NCBI RefSeq assembly: GCF_024055895.1
Contig: NZ_JAMXLE010000001.1
Location: forward strand, 1,426,001-1,490,000
Length of the DNA stretch: 64,000 nt
Direction: 5' to 3'
From: Rhizobium sp. L1K21
GTDB taxonomy: Bacteria; Pseudomonadota; Alphaproteobacteria; Rhizobiales; Rhizobiaceae
Below, piece by piece: positions 42,838-51,641 of this stretch. Under the pieces are notes generated by a model. It made no database searches. It saw only the letters and a list, made by a program, of their open reading frames with translations, and was not told the origin of the DNA. The translations under genes were made by a program, and so were the position numbers. Positions within the stretch are counted from its first letter, which is position 1; each line of letters starts with the position of its first letter.

Positions 42838-43659
42838 ATGTCTATCTCAAGCGATAAACGCGCGGATAATCGCCTGGAGGCTGTTGATCCCATATGGCAT
42901 CATTTGCGTCAGGAAGCTGCGGCAACCGCTGCTGCCGATCCTGTTCTGGCGGCTTTCATGTATTCCACGGTTTTAAATACCGCCTCGCTTGAGGACTGCG
43001 TGATCTATCGTATCTGTGAGCGGCTTGATCACCCCGATATTCAGGCGGTGCTGCTGCGCCAGACCTTCAACGAAATGCTCGCCGACTGGCCTGAATGGTC
43101 CGAGATCCTGCGTGTTGATATACAGGCTGTCTACGATCGCGATCCGGCGGCGACGCGCTACATCGAGCCGGTTCTCTATTTCAAGGGCTTCCACGCCGTC
43201 CAGACACACCGGTTGGCGCACTGGCTCTGGAAGAAGGGCCGCAAAGATTTTGCGCTTTATCTGCAAAGCCGCTCCTCCAGCGTCTTCCAGACCGATATTG
43301 CACCGGCTGCACCGATCGGCCGCGGCTTCTTTCTTGATCATGCGACCGGACTGGTTGTCGGTGCAACGGCGACGGTCGGTGACAATGTGTCCATTCTGCA
43401 GGGGGTTACACTCGGTGGTACGGGCAAGGAATCGGGCGACCGTCATCCCAAGATCGGCGATGGGGTTTTGATCGGCGCGGGTGCCAAGGTTCTCGGCAAT
43501 ATCAAGATCGGATGTTGCTCACGCATTGCAGCCGGCTCCGTCGTCTTGAAGGATGTGCCTGAAAGTTCCACTGTGGCCGGTGTGCCGGCGCGCGTGGTCG
43601 GCACGGCCGGCTGTGCGGAGCCGTCACGTTCGATGAACCACCTCCTCAACGAAGAATGA
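42838..43659 (+). CDS. cysE: Serine O-acetyltransferase
   Basis: CysE makes O-acetylserine, the acceptor for sulfide in cysteine synthesis. The 273-residue protein starts at the ATG at 42838, preceded by AAGGAG. The N-terminal SATase helical domain (DPIWHHLRQEAAATAAADPVLAAFMYSTVLN) is followed by left-handed beta-helix hexapeptide repeats (from about 170) containing GRGFFLDHATGLVVGATATVGDNV. The closing GVTLGGTGKESGDRHPKIGDGVLIGAGAKVLGN block is in the usual place. The C-terminal tail may bind cysteine synthase. Confidence 0.95.
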   Translation: MSISSDKRADNRLEAVDPIWHHLRQEAAATAAADPVLAAFMYSTVLNTASLEDCVIYRICERLDHPDIQAVLLRQTFNEMLADWPEWSEILRVDIQAVYDRDPAATRYIEPVLYFKGFHAVQTHRLAHWLWKKGRKDFALYLQSRSSSVFQTDIAPAAPIGRGFFLDHATGLVVGATATVGDNVSILQGVTLGGTGKESGDRHPKIGDGVLIGAGAKVLGNIKIGCCSRIAAGSVVLKDVPESSTVAGVPARVVGTAGCAEPSRSMNHLLNEE

Positions 43660-43768
43660 GTAACAGGCGCACCGCGGTTTCTGTGAATGATGGCATTTGG
43701 GGTTTACAGGTCCTTCCAGACCGTGCGAGAAGCGCGCCATTCCAAATGATTTGAATGGAGATTTGCCC

Positions 43769-43972
43769 GTGAAACCGGAAGAGGTTCGTAAGCTCGAAGC
43801 CTATTTGAAGCGCACTTTCAATCCGCAGATCGTCGTCAAGGCGCGCCCGCGTAAAGATGACTCTGCTGAGGTCTATCTGGACGATGAATTTCTCGGCGTT
43901 GTCTTTCGCGATGATGAGGATGGCGAAGTTTCCTACAATTTCTCGATGGCCATTCTGGATATCGACCTTTGA
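43769..43972 (+). CDS. DUF3126 family protein
   Basis: A 67-residue small protein beginning at a GTG with GGAG nine bases upstream. The sequence KPEEVRKLEAYLKRTFNPQI, then VYLDDEFLGVVFRDDEDGEVSYNFSMAILDIDL, matches the DUF3126 family of alphaproteobacteria. No function is established. An ATG-initiated longer frame exists from upstream codons, but the family similarity begins at this GTG. It sits 109 bp after cysE on the same strand. Confidence 0.85.
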   Translation: MKPEEVRKLEAYLKRTFNPQIVVKARPRKDDSAEVYLDDEFLGVVFRDDEDGEVSYNFSMAILDIDL

Positions 43973-44095
43973 GGTTCGTACCTCATAATTGGCAGCAACA
44001 TTAATACTCGTTAATCTTCGCTACGATTTGAAAATTCGCTTCTATTTTCAGCGTCTTAGTTCCTTGTGATCTGTTGGTTGCGATGCACAAAGGGG

Positions 44096-44124
44096 TTGAC
44101 TTTATTGTGCATTGCACATAAATC
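44096..44124 (+). promoter_or_regulatory. Phasin promoter with internal palindrome
   Basis: A -35 like TTGACT (44096-44101) and a -10 like TAAATC (44119-44124) are separated by 17 bp. The spacer contains GTGCA-T-TGCAC (44107-44117), a perfect inverted repeat with a single central base. TGC/GCA repeats of this kind are described for PhaR, the regulator that represses phasin genes until PHA granules titrate it. The repeat is seen; the PhaR assignment is inferred. Confidence 0.5.
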
Positions 44125-44158
44125 TGTTGGCAACGTTACCAACCACAGGATGAGTGCC

Positions 44159-44506
44159 ATGTTCAATTTTGAAGAAGCGAATCTGAAGGGTAAAGAAGCT
44201 ATCGATGCTGCGCTGAAAAACTATGCCGGCATGACCAAATCGCTTCAGGAAATTGCCACCGAAGCAACCGACTACACGAAAAAGTCGTTTGAAGACGGCG
44301 TCGCGCATTTTGAAAAGCTTGCCGGTGCCAAGAGCATTGAGGAAGCTTTCGAACTGCAGTCCGCCTATGTGAAAACTGCTTTTGAAAAGTTCGTCGCCCA
44401 GTCCACCAAGATGACCGAAATGTACACCGACCTCGCCAAGGACGCCTACAAGCCTTATGAGACGGCCGTCACGCAGGTGAAGGAAACAGCGCAGGAAGCT
44501 GCCTGA
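44159..44506 (+). CDS. Phasin family protein
   Basis: A 115-residue phasin 2-type protein from the ATG at 44159 (AGGA eight bases upstream); an ATG three codons earlier is also possible. It is almost wholly amphipathic helix, with FEEANLKGKEAIDAALKNYAGMTKSLQEIA and SIEEAFELQSAYVKTAFEKFVAQSTKMTEMY in pieces typical of the family. Phasins coat PHA granules made by PhaC, whose gene is near 17 kb. Its own promoter and a strong terminator make this a single-gene unit. Confidence 0.93.
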   Translation: MFNFEEANLKGKEAIDAALKNYAGMTKSLQEIATEATDYTKKSFEDGVAHFEKLAGAKSIEEAFELQSAYVKTAFEKFVAQSTKMTEMYTDLAKDAYKPYETAVTQVKETAQEAA

Positions 44507-44533
44507 TCGCGACTTCTTTCCGCTGAAATTTTG

Positions 44534-44564
44534 GAGCCGGCTCTTCGGGGGCCGGCTCTTTTTA
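44534..44564 (+). terminator. Intrinsic terminator of the phasin gene
   Basis: GAGCCGGC (44534-44541) and GCCGGCTC (44551-44558) form a perfect 8-bp stem with a 9-base loop, followed by a run of five T (44559-44563). It lies 28 bp after the stop codon. It is among the clearest terminators in the window. Confidence 0.85.
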
Positions 44565-44786
44565 TTTCGGCGTGGAGATGGTCTTGATTTCGCCCCGGCT
44601 CTAAGCTTGTCTGATATGCTATTGTCCGCAGCAATTTGGTGTTCCTTTGCAAAAAAATAGAGGCTGGAAGACAAGATTTCTCATTGCGGCCATGAATGAA
44701 GGGCTTAAAATACTGCTTCGAATACCTAAATAGGGATGACAATGCGCAAATGCGGTTCCATCCGGAGATACGGAGTGAATGAGAAT

Positions 44787-45140
44787 ATGACGGCACTGCC
44801 GTTTCTGATGCAGGATGACGACGGCGCGGAGGGCAATACGCCCGGTCGCGGGACGTCGGTCATTACCCGGACAAAGCCGAAAGCCAAGCGTCCGAGCCTT
44901 TACCGTGTACTCCTGTTGAACGACGATTACACGCCGATGGAGTTTGTTATCCATATCCTGGAACGCTTTTTCCAGAAGGATCGTGAGGCCGCAACGCGCA
45001 TCATGCTGCACGTCCACAATCACGGTGTGGGCGAATGCGGCGTATTTACCTATGAGGTTGCCGAGACGAAGGTTTCACAGGTGATGGAATTTTCGCGTCA
45101 GCATCAGCATCCCCTGCAATGCGTTATGGAAAAGAAGTGA
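44787..45140 (+). CDS. clpS: ATP-dependent Clp protease adaptor ClpS
   Basis: ClpS delivers N-degron substrates to ClpAP. The core is clear: [27 protein letters not shown], with the NDDYT hydrophobic-pocket entry and [22 protein letters not shown] place the start at the ATG at 44787 (117 residues), which gives the usual flexible N-terminal extension. An ATG at 44736 would add 17 residues. It is 9 bp before clpA, the standard clpS-clpA pair. Confidence 0.93.
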   Translation: MTALPFLMQDDDGAEGNTPGRGTSVITRTKPKAKRPSLYRVLLLNDDYTPMEFVIHILERFFQKDREAATRIMLHVHNHGVGECGVFTYEVAETKVSQVMEFSRQHQHPLQCVMEKK

Positions 45141-45149
45141 GGTTTCATC

Positions 45150-47594
45150 GTGCCGACATTTTCTCCGAGCCTGGAAAAAGCGCTTCATCAGGCACTGACA
45201 TATGCCAATGAGCGCCACCACGAATATGCAACGCTCGAGCACCTGCTTCTGGCGCTGATTGATGACGTCGATGCCTCGGCGGTGATGGGGGCGTGCAGCG
45301 TCGATCTGGACACGTTGCGCAAGACAGTGACTGAATATGTCGATACCGAACTTGCCAGCCTGATCACCGGATATGACGAAGATTCAAAGCCGACTGCGGG
45401 TTTCCAGCGTGTTATCCAGCGCGCTGTCATTCATGTGCAGTCTTCGGGTCGTGAAGAGGTTACGGGTGCGAATGTGCTTGTTGCCATCTTTGCCGAACGT
45501 GAGAGCCATGCCGCTTTCTTCCTGCAGGAGCAGGAGATGACGCGCTATGACGCGGTCAACTATATCTCCCATGGCATCGGGAAGCGCCCGGGCAGCAATG
45601 AAATGCGCCCGCCGCGTGGTGCGGAAGAAAATGAGCAGGCGCCCGATTCCGCCAATAACGAGCACGAAGAAGCCGAGCCCAAGAAGAAGCAGGAAGCGCT
45701 GAAAGCTTATTGCGTCAACCTCAACGAAAAGGCCAAGACCGGCAAGATCGACCCGTTGATTGGCCGGCACAGCGAGGTGAACCGCACGATTCAGATTCTC
45801 TGCCGCCGCTCGAAGAACAATCCGCTCTATGTGGGTGATCCAGGCGTTGGCAAGACGGCTATTGCCGAAGGTCTTGCCAAGCGCATTGTCGAAGGCAAGG
45901 TGCCGGAAGCGCTTCAGGACGCAACGATCTTCTCGCTCGACATGGGAACGCTGCTGGCCGGTACGCGCTATCGCGGCGACTTTGAGGAGCGGCTGAAGCA
46001 GGTCGTCAAGGAGCTCGAAGAGTTTCCGGGTGCTGTGCTTTTCATCGATGAAATCCACACCGTGATCGGTGCCGGTGCGACCTCGGGCGGGGCGATGGAT
46101 GCGTCCAACCTTCTCAAGCCCGCGCTTTCTTCCGGTTCAATTCGTTGCATTGGTTCAACGACTTACAAGGAATATCGCCAGTTCTTCGAGAAGGACCGCG
46201 CGCTGGTGCGTCGCTTCCAGAAGATTGATGTCAATGAGCCAAGCATCGACGATGCTATTGCGATCATGAAGGGGCTGAAGCCTTACTTCGAGGACTATCA
46301 CCACCTGAAATATACAAATGATGCGATCAAGGCGGCCGTTGAGTTGTCCGCGCGCTATATTTCTGACCGGAAGCTTCCCGATAAGGCGATCGACGTGATT
46401 GACGAGGCGGGCGCTGCGCAAATGCTGGTGCCTGCATCGCGTCGGCGCAAGACGATCGGTGAGAAAGAGATCGAGGCGACGATTGCCACAATGGCGCGTA
46501 TTCCGCCGAAGTCCGTCTCCAAGAGCGACGAGGCCGTGCTGGCCAATCTCGAGAAGGAACTGCGTTCGGTCGTTTACGGTCAGAACGAGGCGATCGACGC
46601 GCTCTCGTCAGCCATCAAGCTGGCGCGCGCTGGTCTGCGTGAACCCAATAAGCCGATCGGCTGCTACGTGTTCGCGGGTCCCACCGGTGTGGGCAAGACA
46701 GAAGTTGCCAAGCAGCTTGCGTCGTCATTGGGCGTGGAACTGCTTCGTTTCGACATGTCGGAATATATGGAGCGCCATACGGTTTCGCGTCTGCTTGGTG
46801 CACCTCCCGGCTATGTGGGCTTCGACCAGGGCGGTCTCTTGACCGATGGCGTGGATCAGCATCCGCATTGCGTCTTGCTGCTTGATGAAATCGAAAAAGC
46901 GCATCCGGATATCTACAACATTTTGCTGCAGGTTATGGACCACGGTTCGCTGACCGACCATAACGGCAAGAAGATCGACTTCCGCAATGTCATCCTGATC
47001 ATGACGACGAATGCAGGTGCTGCCGATATGGCCAAGCCCGCCATCGGGTTTGGCTCGTCCAAGCGGACTGGTGAGGACGAAGAGGCATTGAACCGTCTCT
47101 TCACGCCGGAGTTCCGCAACCGTCTGGACGCAACAATCAAGTTTGCATCGCTGCCACCGGAGGTCATTCATCAGGTGGTCCAGAAGTTCGTCATGCAACT
47201 GGAAGCGCAGCTTTCAGAGCGTAACGTCACGTTCGAACTGCAGCCCGACGCTGTCGATTGGCTGGCGCGTAAAGGCTACGACGAAAAGATGGGTGCACGA
47301 CCGCTGGGACGTGTCGTTCAGGAAAACATCAAGAAGAAGATCGCTGACGAGATTCTCTTCGGCAAGCTTCGTAAGGGCGGCGTTGTTCGTGTTTCCGCCA
47401 GCGATACGGCAGACGAGTTGCTGCTGGAATATTTCCCGGACGGAACGCCCGTTGCACCACAGCTTGAAGTGGAAGCCGAGCCGAAGCCACGTCGTAAGAA
47501 AAGCGACAAGGCTGAGGAAACAGTGAATGCGGAGAGCAAGCCGGAACCCAAGAAGCGGCGCTCTGTGCCGAAGACCGGCCCCAAAAAGTCATAA
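45150..47594 (+). CDS. clpA: ATP-dependent Clp protease ATPase ClpA
   Basis: ClpA unfolds substrates and feeds them to ClpP. The 814-residue protein has the double Clp-N domain, then two AAA+ modules with Walker A motifs GDPGVGKTAIAEGLA and GPTGVGKTEVAKQLA and matching Walker B (VLFIDEIHTV, VLLLDEIEKAH). The ClpP-contact loop reads KPAIGFGSSK, containing IGF. A charged lysine-rich C-terminal tail of about 50 residues follows the second module and is longer than in E. coli. Partner ClpS is immediately upstream. Confidence 0.96.
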   Translation: MPTFSPSLEKALHQALTYANERHHEYATLEHLLLALIDDVDASAVMGACSVDLDTLRKTVTEYVDTELASLITGYDEDSKPTAGFQRVIQRAVIHVQSSGREEVTGANVLVAIFAERESHAAFFLQEQEMTRYDAVNYISHGIGKRPGSNEMRPPRGAEENEQAPDSANNEHEEAEPKKKQEALKAYCVNLNEKAKTGKIDPLIGRHSEVNRTIQILCRRSKNNPLYVGDPGVGKTAIAEGLAKRIVEGKVPEALQDATIFSLDMGTLLAGTRYRGDFEERLKQVVKELEEFPGAVLFIDEIHTVIGAGATSGGAMDASNLLKPALSSGSIRCIGSTTYKEYRQFFEKDRALVRRFQKIDVNEPSIDDAIAIMKGLKPYFEDYHHLKYTNDAIKAAVELSARYISDRKLPDKAIDVIDEAGAAQMLVPASRRRKTIGEKEIEATIATMARIPPKSVSKSDEAVLANLEKELRSVVYGQNEAIDALSSAIKLARAGLREPNKPIGCYVFAGPTGVGKTEVAKQLASSLGVELLRFDMSEYMERHTVSRLLGAPPGYVGFDQGGLLTDGVDQHPHCVLLLDEIEKAHPDIYNILLQVMDHGSLTDHNGKKIDFRNVILIMTTNAGAADMAKPAIGFGSSKRTGEDEEALNRLFTPEFRNRLDATIKFASLPPEVIHQVVQKFVMQLEAQLSERNVTFELQPDAVDWLARKGYDEKMGARPLGRVVQENIKKKIADEILFGKLRKGGVVRVSASDTADELLLEYFPDGTPVAPQLEVEAEPKPRRKKSDKAEETVNAESKPEPKKRRSVPKTGPKKS

Positions 47595-47600
47595 GCCGAG

Positions 47601-48341
47601 ATGGCCTTTGGGGAAGGGGCGCAGTTAAGTCAGCGCGCGTGGTTCTTTCAAGGAATGCGAGGCCTATTCTCGCTGCCAGCTTTCATTCTCATGATGGCCT
47701 TTGTCGGGTTTACCGCATTGGCGCATGAGAGTGGGCTGGAGCGTGGAGAGGCGGTGTTTATGACCGCCATCGTCTGGGCCTTGCCGTCCCAGATGGTGCT
47801 TGTGAGTGCCATGCAGTCAAGTGCCGGGTTGCTCACGACGTTCATCATTGTCTGCCTGGCGTCTGTGCGTCTGGCGCCCATGGTTGCGGCACTGGTTCCC
47901 GAAATCAAAACGAGCCGCACCCGCGCGGTGACTTTGTTCTTTCTTTCCCATTTCGTGGCCATCACGGCCTGGGTGTTCACGCTTCAGCGCATCAAGGCGA
48001 TCCCCAGAGAATGCCGGACGGCCTATTTTGCCGGGCTCGGGCTTACGCTGACGTCGGTCAATACACTGATCGTGTTTTTTCTTTACGGCATCGTTTCCAC
48101 TCTGCCGCCGATCCTTGCCGGAACGCTTTACTTTCTGACGCCGATCTATTTCCTCACATCCCTGTGGGGCTCGTCATCAAGCCGTGTCATTCATCTGGCT
48201 CTGGGAGGCGGGATATTGCTGACGCCGGTGTTTCATTTGATGCTGCCGGACTTCGATATTCTCGCGGTCGGGCTTGTTGCTGGCACGGGGGCCTATGCGA
48301 TCGATCTGGTTCTGCGCCGGCGGGAGGTGACCGGTGAGTGA
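47601..48341 (+). CDS. azlC: Branched-chain amino acid exporter, large subunit
   Basis: The 246-residue AzlC family membrane protein has about seven hydrophobic segments. The opening domain is FFQGMRGLFSLPAFILMMAFVGFTALAHESG, followed by GEAVFMTAIVWALPSQMVLV. The family exports branched-chain amino acids or their analogues with AzlD. It begins 6 bp after clpA, an unusual neighbour, and overlaps azlD by 8 bp. The exported compound cannot be known from sequence. Confidence 0.9.
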   Translation: MAFGEGAQLSQRAWFFQGMRGLFSLPAFILMMAFVGFTALAHESGLERGEAVFMTAIVWALPSQMVLVSAMQSSAGLLTTFIIVCLASVRLAPMVAALVPEIKTSRTRAVTLFFLSHFVAITAWVFTLQRIKAIPRECRTAYFAGLGLTLTSVNTLIVFFLYGIVSTLPPILAGTLYFLTPIYFLTSLWGSSSSRVIHLALGGGILLTPVFHLMLPDFDILAVGLVAGTGAYAIDLVLRRREVTGE

Positions 48342-48672
48342 ATGGTTGTGGCCGTATGTCTTTATTCTGGTCGCAGGCGCTCTTGCCACGGACATGTGGC
48401 GTTGGATGGGTGTTCTAGCCGGACGCAGGCTGGATGAAAATTCCGAGCTTTTCATCTGGGTAAAGGCGACCGCCACAGCGCTGGTTGCAGGCGTCATCGC
48501 CAAACAGATCATTTATCCAAGCGGTGTTCTGGCCGCGTCTGCGGTGGTGTTGCGTGTCGGGGCTGCCGGTGTCGGCTTTGCCGTTTTCCTGGCCACTGGC
48601 AAGCGCATGATCCTCGGCATTCTCGCTGCGCTTGCCGTTTTGTCAGCCGGGCTTTATTTCAGCGGCTTTTGA
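48334..48672 (+). CDS. azlD: Branched-chain amino acid exporter, small subunit
   Basis: The 112-residue AzlD-like membrane protein has three to four hydrophobic segments, including YVFILVAGALATDMWRWMGVLAG and VRVGAAGVGFAVFLAT. It overlaps azlC by 8 bp, and the pair forms the two-component exporter. The stop is 8 bp from the stop of the HIT protein gene on the other strand. Confidence 0.87.
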   Translation: MSEWLWPYVFILVAGALATDMWRWMGVLAGRRLDENSELFIWVKATATALVAGVIAKQIIYPSGVLAASAVVLRVGAAGVGFAVFLATGKRMILGILAALAVLSAGLYFSGF

Positions 48673-48679
48673 GTGGGGC

Positions 48680-49102
48680 TCAAAGGGCTGCTTTCAGCTT
48701 TTCGGCATTGGCTTTGAGGATATCCATATCTTCCATCTTGGCGGCATGCATCTGGAATTCCACGCCTGCGTAAACCGGGATGATATGGAAATGGAGATGA
48801 TAGACCGTCTGCCCCGATGGGGCTTCATTGAACTGACGAAGCTGAATGCCGTCAGCGTTGAAGGCCTTCATTGCAGCCTGTGCGATTTTCTGCACGACGG
48901 GGATTACCTTTGACAGCACGTTTGGATCGGCGTCGAGGAGATTACGCGAGGGCGCGCGGGGCACGATGAGCGTGTGGCCGGCCGTTTGCGGCATAACATC
49001 CATGAAAGCGATGCAGTTTTCATCTTCATAAACGCGCACGGACGGGATTTCGTCGCGGAGAATTTTTGCGAAAATATTGCTGTCGTCATAGGCGGCGGTC
49101 AT
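48680..49102 (-). CDS. HIT family protein
   Basis: The 140-residue histidine-triad nucleotide hydrolase/transferase starts at the ATG at 49102 (preceded by GGGAGAACCC). It has NIFAKILRDEIPSVRVYEDE, FMDVMPQTAGHTLIVPR and the triad VYHLHFHIIPVY (HxHxH). HIT proteins cleave AMP-lysine or dinucleotide polyphosphates. It is the last gene of a ridA-ugpQ-DUF482-HIT run on the minus strand, 56 bp after the DUF482 gene. Confidence 0.92.
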   Translation of the reverse strand: MTAAYDDSNIFAKILRDEIPSVRVYEDENCIAFMDVMPQTAGHTLIVPRAPSRNLLDADPNVLSKVIPVVQKIAQAAMKAFNADGIQLRQFNEAPSGQTVYHLHFHIIPVYAGVEFQMHAAKMEDMDILKANAEKLKAAL

Positions 49103-49158
49103 CGGGTTCTCCCTGAATTTTCGGTTGTATTCTGAATTGGCGGTTCTAACCGCCTGGT

Positions 49159-50334
49159 TCAAGTCTCGATTTTCCTGAAAGGGCTGTGTTCGCGCAGATA
49201 TTCACCATCGGCGGAGACGGCGTCGCGTTCCTGCTGAAGATAATCTGCAACGGCATTGTGCAGGCCGGGATGCGTGAAATAATGCATTGAGTGGGTGGTC
49301 ACGGGAAGATAACCGCGCGCCAGCTTGTGTTCGCCCTGTGCGCCGGCCTCGACGGTCTTGAGTTTATGGGCGAGGGCGAAATCGATCGCCTGATGATAAC
49401 ACACTTCAAAATGCAAAAACGGGTGATCTTCGATGCAGCCCCAATGGCGGCCGAAAAGGGTGTCGGACCCGATGAAATTGATCGCACCTGCGATATAGCG
49501 GCCATCGCGCCTGGCCATGACCAGCAGAATGTCGTCGGCCATGCGCACGCCGATCATCGAGTAGAATGCGCGCGTGAGATAGGGGCGGCCCCATTTGCGG
49601 CTGCCGGTGTCCATGTAGAAGGTGAAAAACTGATCCCAGATGTCTTCGGTCAGGTCGCTGCCGGTGAGCCAATCGATTGTGATGCCGTTTTCGAGCGCTG
49701 CGCGACGCTCCTTGCGCAGCGCCTTGCGTTTGCGCGATGCCAGCGTTTCGAGGAAGGCCTCGTGGTCGGCATAACCTTCATTGACGAAGTGGAATTGCTG
49801 ATCGATGCGATGGAGATAGCCTTCTTCCTCCAGGATCGGCACGTCATCTGCGACAAGGAAATTGATATGGGCAGAGGACAGGCCAAGCCGCTCGGTTTCT
49901 TCCTTCAGCCCGGCTGCAAGTGCGGATTTAAGCGGCAGGGCCTGTTCACCTTCCGCCACGAGGAGCCTCTGGCCGGTGGCTGGGGTGAAAGGAATGGCGC
50001 TCAATAGCTTCGGGTAATAGTTGCCACCGGCGCGTTGAAATGCATCGGCCCAGGCGTGATCGAACACATATTCGCCCTGGCTGTGGCCCTTCGCGTAAAG
50101 CGGCATGGCGGCTAGAAGCTTTCCTGATTCACTTTCGATCGCCATGTGGTGACTTTGCCAGCCAGCGCGTGGCGTGACGGAAAGCGAATCTTCCAGCGCG
50201 GAGAGGAAGGCATGTGACAGAAAGGGATTATACTTACTGCCGCCCTCCTTTTTCGCACCGGATAACGTGTTCCAATCATCGACGGGAATATCGCTGATGG
50301 ATGAGACCGTCTTGATTCGGACGTCTTGTGTCAT
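49159..50334 (-). CDS. DUF482/GNAT-like peptidoglycan-type acyltransferase
   Basis: The 391-residue protein of the DUF482 family is related to the GNAT/FemAB fold. Conserved blocks are NPFLSHAFLSALE, EYVFDHAWADAFQRAGGNYYPKLL, PVTTHSMHYFTHPGLHNAVADYL and the basic ASRKRKALRKERRAALENGI. The family is sometimes annotated as peptidoglycan biosynthesis, without firm biochemical proof. The start overlaps the ugpQ stop by 4 bp, so it is translationally coupled in the ridA-ugpQ-DUF482-HIT run. Confidence 0.9.
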   Translation of the reverse strand: MTQDVRIKTVSSISDIPVDDWNTLSGAKKEGGSKYNPFLSHAFLSALEDSLSVTPRAGWQSHHMAIESESGKLLAAMPLYAKGHSQGEYVFDHAWADAFQRAGGNYYPKLLSAIPFTPATGQRLLVAEGEQALPLKSALAAGLKEETERLGLSSAHINFLVADDVPILEEEGYLHRIDQQFHFVNEGYADHEAFLETLASRKRKALRKERRAALENGITIDWLTGSDLTEDIWDQFFTFYMDTGSRKWGRPYLTRAFYSMIGVRMADDILLVMARRDGRYIAGAINFIGSDTLFGRHWGCIEDHPFLHFEVCYHQAIDFALAHKLKTVEAGAQGEHKLARGYLPVTTHSMHYFTHPGLHNAVADYLQQERDAVSADGEYLREHSPFRKIET

Positions 50335-51059
50335 TCTTCCTTATCCAGAGTTCTCGGGTCAAAACCTTCGAAGGTCATCTGGTCTGCAAATTCTTTCGTT
50401 TTTTGCCGCGCGAGTGCATCGCGCACGGTCCAGGTGATGACGGCTATGCCTCTTTTACGCGCCTCATCGATGAATGGATTTGGCAGATGCATGGCCTGGT
50501 AGGAAATGAAATCGAAACCGATGTCGAGTGTGGCGAAATGCGGTTCCCAGGTTTCCGCTCGCCCACCTTCAGCAGTGAGGCCAATGGGGCGTTCGCAGCC
50601 GAGCTCGCGAAATTCCCGCAGGAAGTCGCTCTTGAAGCTCATGAGGGCGACGTCGCCTTCATAGCCGTCGAGCGTGTCGAGAACGCTGGCTGCAAAACCC
50701 TCGTCATCCTCGCCGCCGTCCTTGAGCTCGATGACCAGGGGCACGCGGCCATTGACGAGCTGAAGCATCTGCTTGAGCGTGGGGACGCGGTCTTTCGTGC
50801 CGCCTACGGATAGAAGGGCCAGTTCGCCGGAGGTCTTGTCGCGTGTTCTGCCGGCGATATTGCATAGCCGCTGCAGGTCTTCGTCGTGAAAGACGACGGG
50901 GACACCGTCTGCGGCATATTGCAAATCACATTCGATGGCGAAACCGGCGTCGATGGCGCGGGAAAAGGCCGAGAGTGTATTCTCCCAGACCTTGCTGTTC
51001 ATATCATGGTAGCCGCGATGGGCGATCGGTTGGGCTGTCAGCCAGGGGCAGGATGACAT
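50331..51059 (-). CDS. ugpQ: Glycerophosphodiester phosphodiesterase
   Basis: This 242-residue GDPD-family hydrolase releases glycerol 3-phosphate from deacylated phospholipids. The catalytic blocks are PIAHRGYHDM (His), AIECDLQYAADGVPVVFHDEDLQRL (Glu/Asp metal ligands and second His) and LVIELKDGG. No signal peptide is seen, so it acts in the cytoplasm. It abuts ridA directly and overlaps the DUF482 gene by 4 bp. The symbol follows the cytoplasmic UgpQ-type; no ugp transporter is in the window. Confidence 0.88.
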   Translation of the reverse strand: MSSCPWLTAQPIAHRGYHDMNSKVWENTLSAFSRAIDAGFAIECDLQYAADGVPVVFHDEDLQRLCNIAGRTRDKTSGELALLSVGGTKDRVPTLKQMLQLVNGRVPLVIELKDGGEDDEGFAASVLDTLDGYEGDVALMSFKSDFLREFRELGCERPIGLTAEGGRAETWEPHFATLDIGFDFISYQAMHLPNPFIDEARKRGIAVITWTVRDALARQKTKEFADQMTFEGFDPRTLDKEE

Positions 51060-51527
51060 TCAGGCAATTTCCATGATGGCATCGATTTCGACGGCGGCAT
51101 TGAGCGGAAGGGCGGCCATGCCGACTGCAGCGCGGGCATGCTTGCCGGCTTCGCCCAGAATGGCCACAAGCATGTCGGATGCGCCGTTGATGACGAGATG
51201 CTGGCTGGTGAAGCCGGGTGCCGTGGCGACGAAGCCGTTGATCTTGATGACCTGTTTGATGCGCCCGAGGTCTCCGTCAAGAGCGGCTTTGGCCTGGGAG
51301 AGGATGTTGATCGCGCAAAGTTCTGCAGCACGCTTTGCCGTCTCAAGATCGACATCTGATCCGACGAGGCCGGTTGCTGCAAGTGCACCGTTTTCCATCG
51401 GAAGCTGCCCGGAGATGTGAAGCACATTGCCGGATATCTTGAAGGAGACGTAGTTGGCGGCAGGTGTTGCAGCTTCGGGCAGGGTGATGCCAAGCTTTTC
51501 GAGCCTGGAAGCGATTTCGGCAGACAT
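51060..51527 (-). CDS. RidA family protein
   Basis: The 155-residue member of the RidA/YjgF-like (TdcF) superfamily has GNVLHISGQLPMENGA, ILSQAKAALDGDLGRIKQVIKINGFV and the C-terminal HARAAVGMAALPLNAAVEIDAIMEI. RidA proteins deaminate reactive enamines and imines left by PLP enzymes. Residue RxA in the HARAAVG block fits the conserved arginine. It is the first gene of the minus-strand run, with no gap to ugpQ, and is divergent from eipB. Confidence 0.9.
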   Translation of the reverse strand: MSAEIASRLEKLGITLPEAATPAANYVSFKISGNVLHISGQLPMENGALAATGLVGSDVDLETAKRAAELCAINILSQAKAALDGDLGRIKQVIKINGFVATAPGFTSQHLVINGASDMLVAILGEAGKHARAAVGMAALPLNAAVEIDAIMEIA

Positions 51528-51641
51528 TGGAACTCCGGTTTATTGTAATTTATTCAAAAATGCGGCATGCACGAGACGATACGGCGCATTGCTTCGCCGA
51601 CTTTGATACAAATTGCTGCAGCCAGCAACAGGAGGAAGTGC

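Noticed and set aside
43971-43986. TGAGGT/ACCTCA hairpin after the DUF3126 gene as terminator
   Set aside because: The stem is only 6 bp with a 4-base loop and no T-run follows. It is too weak to call.
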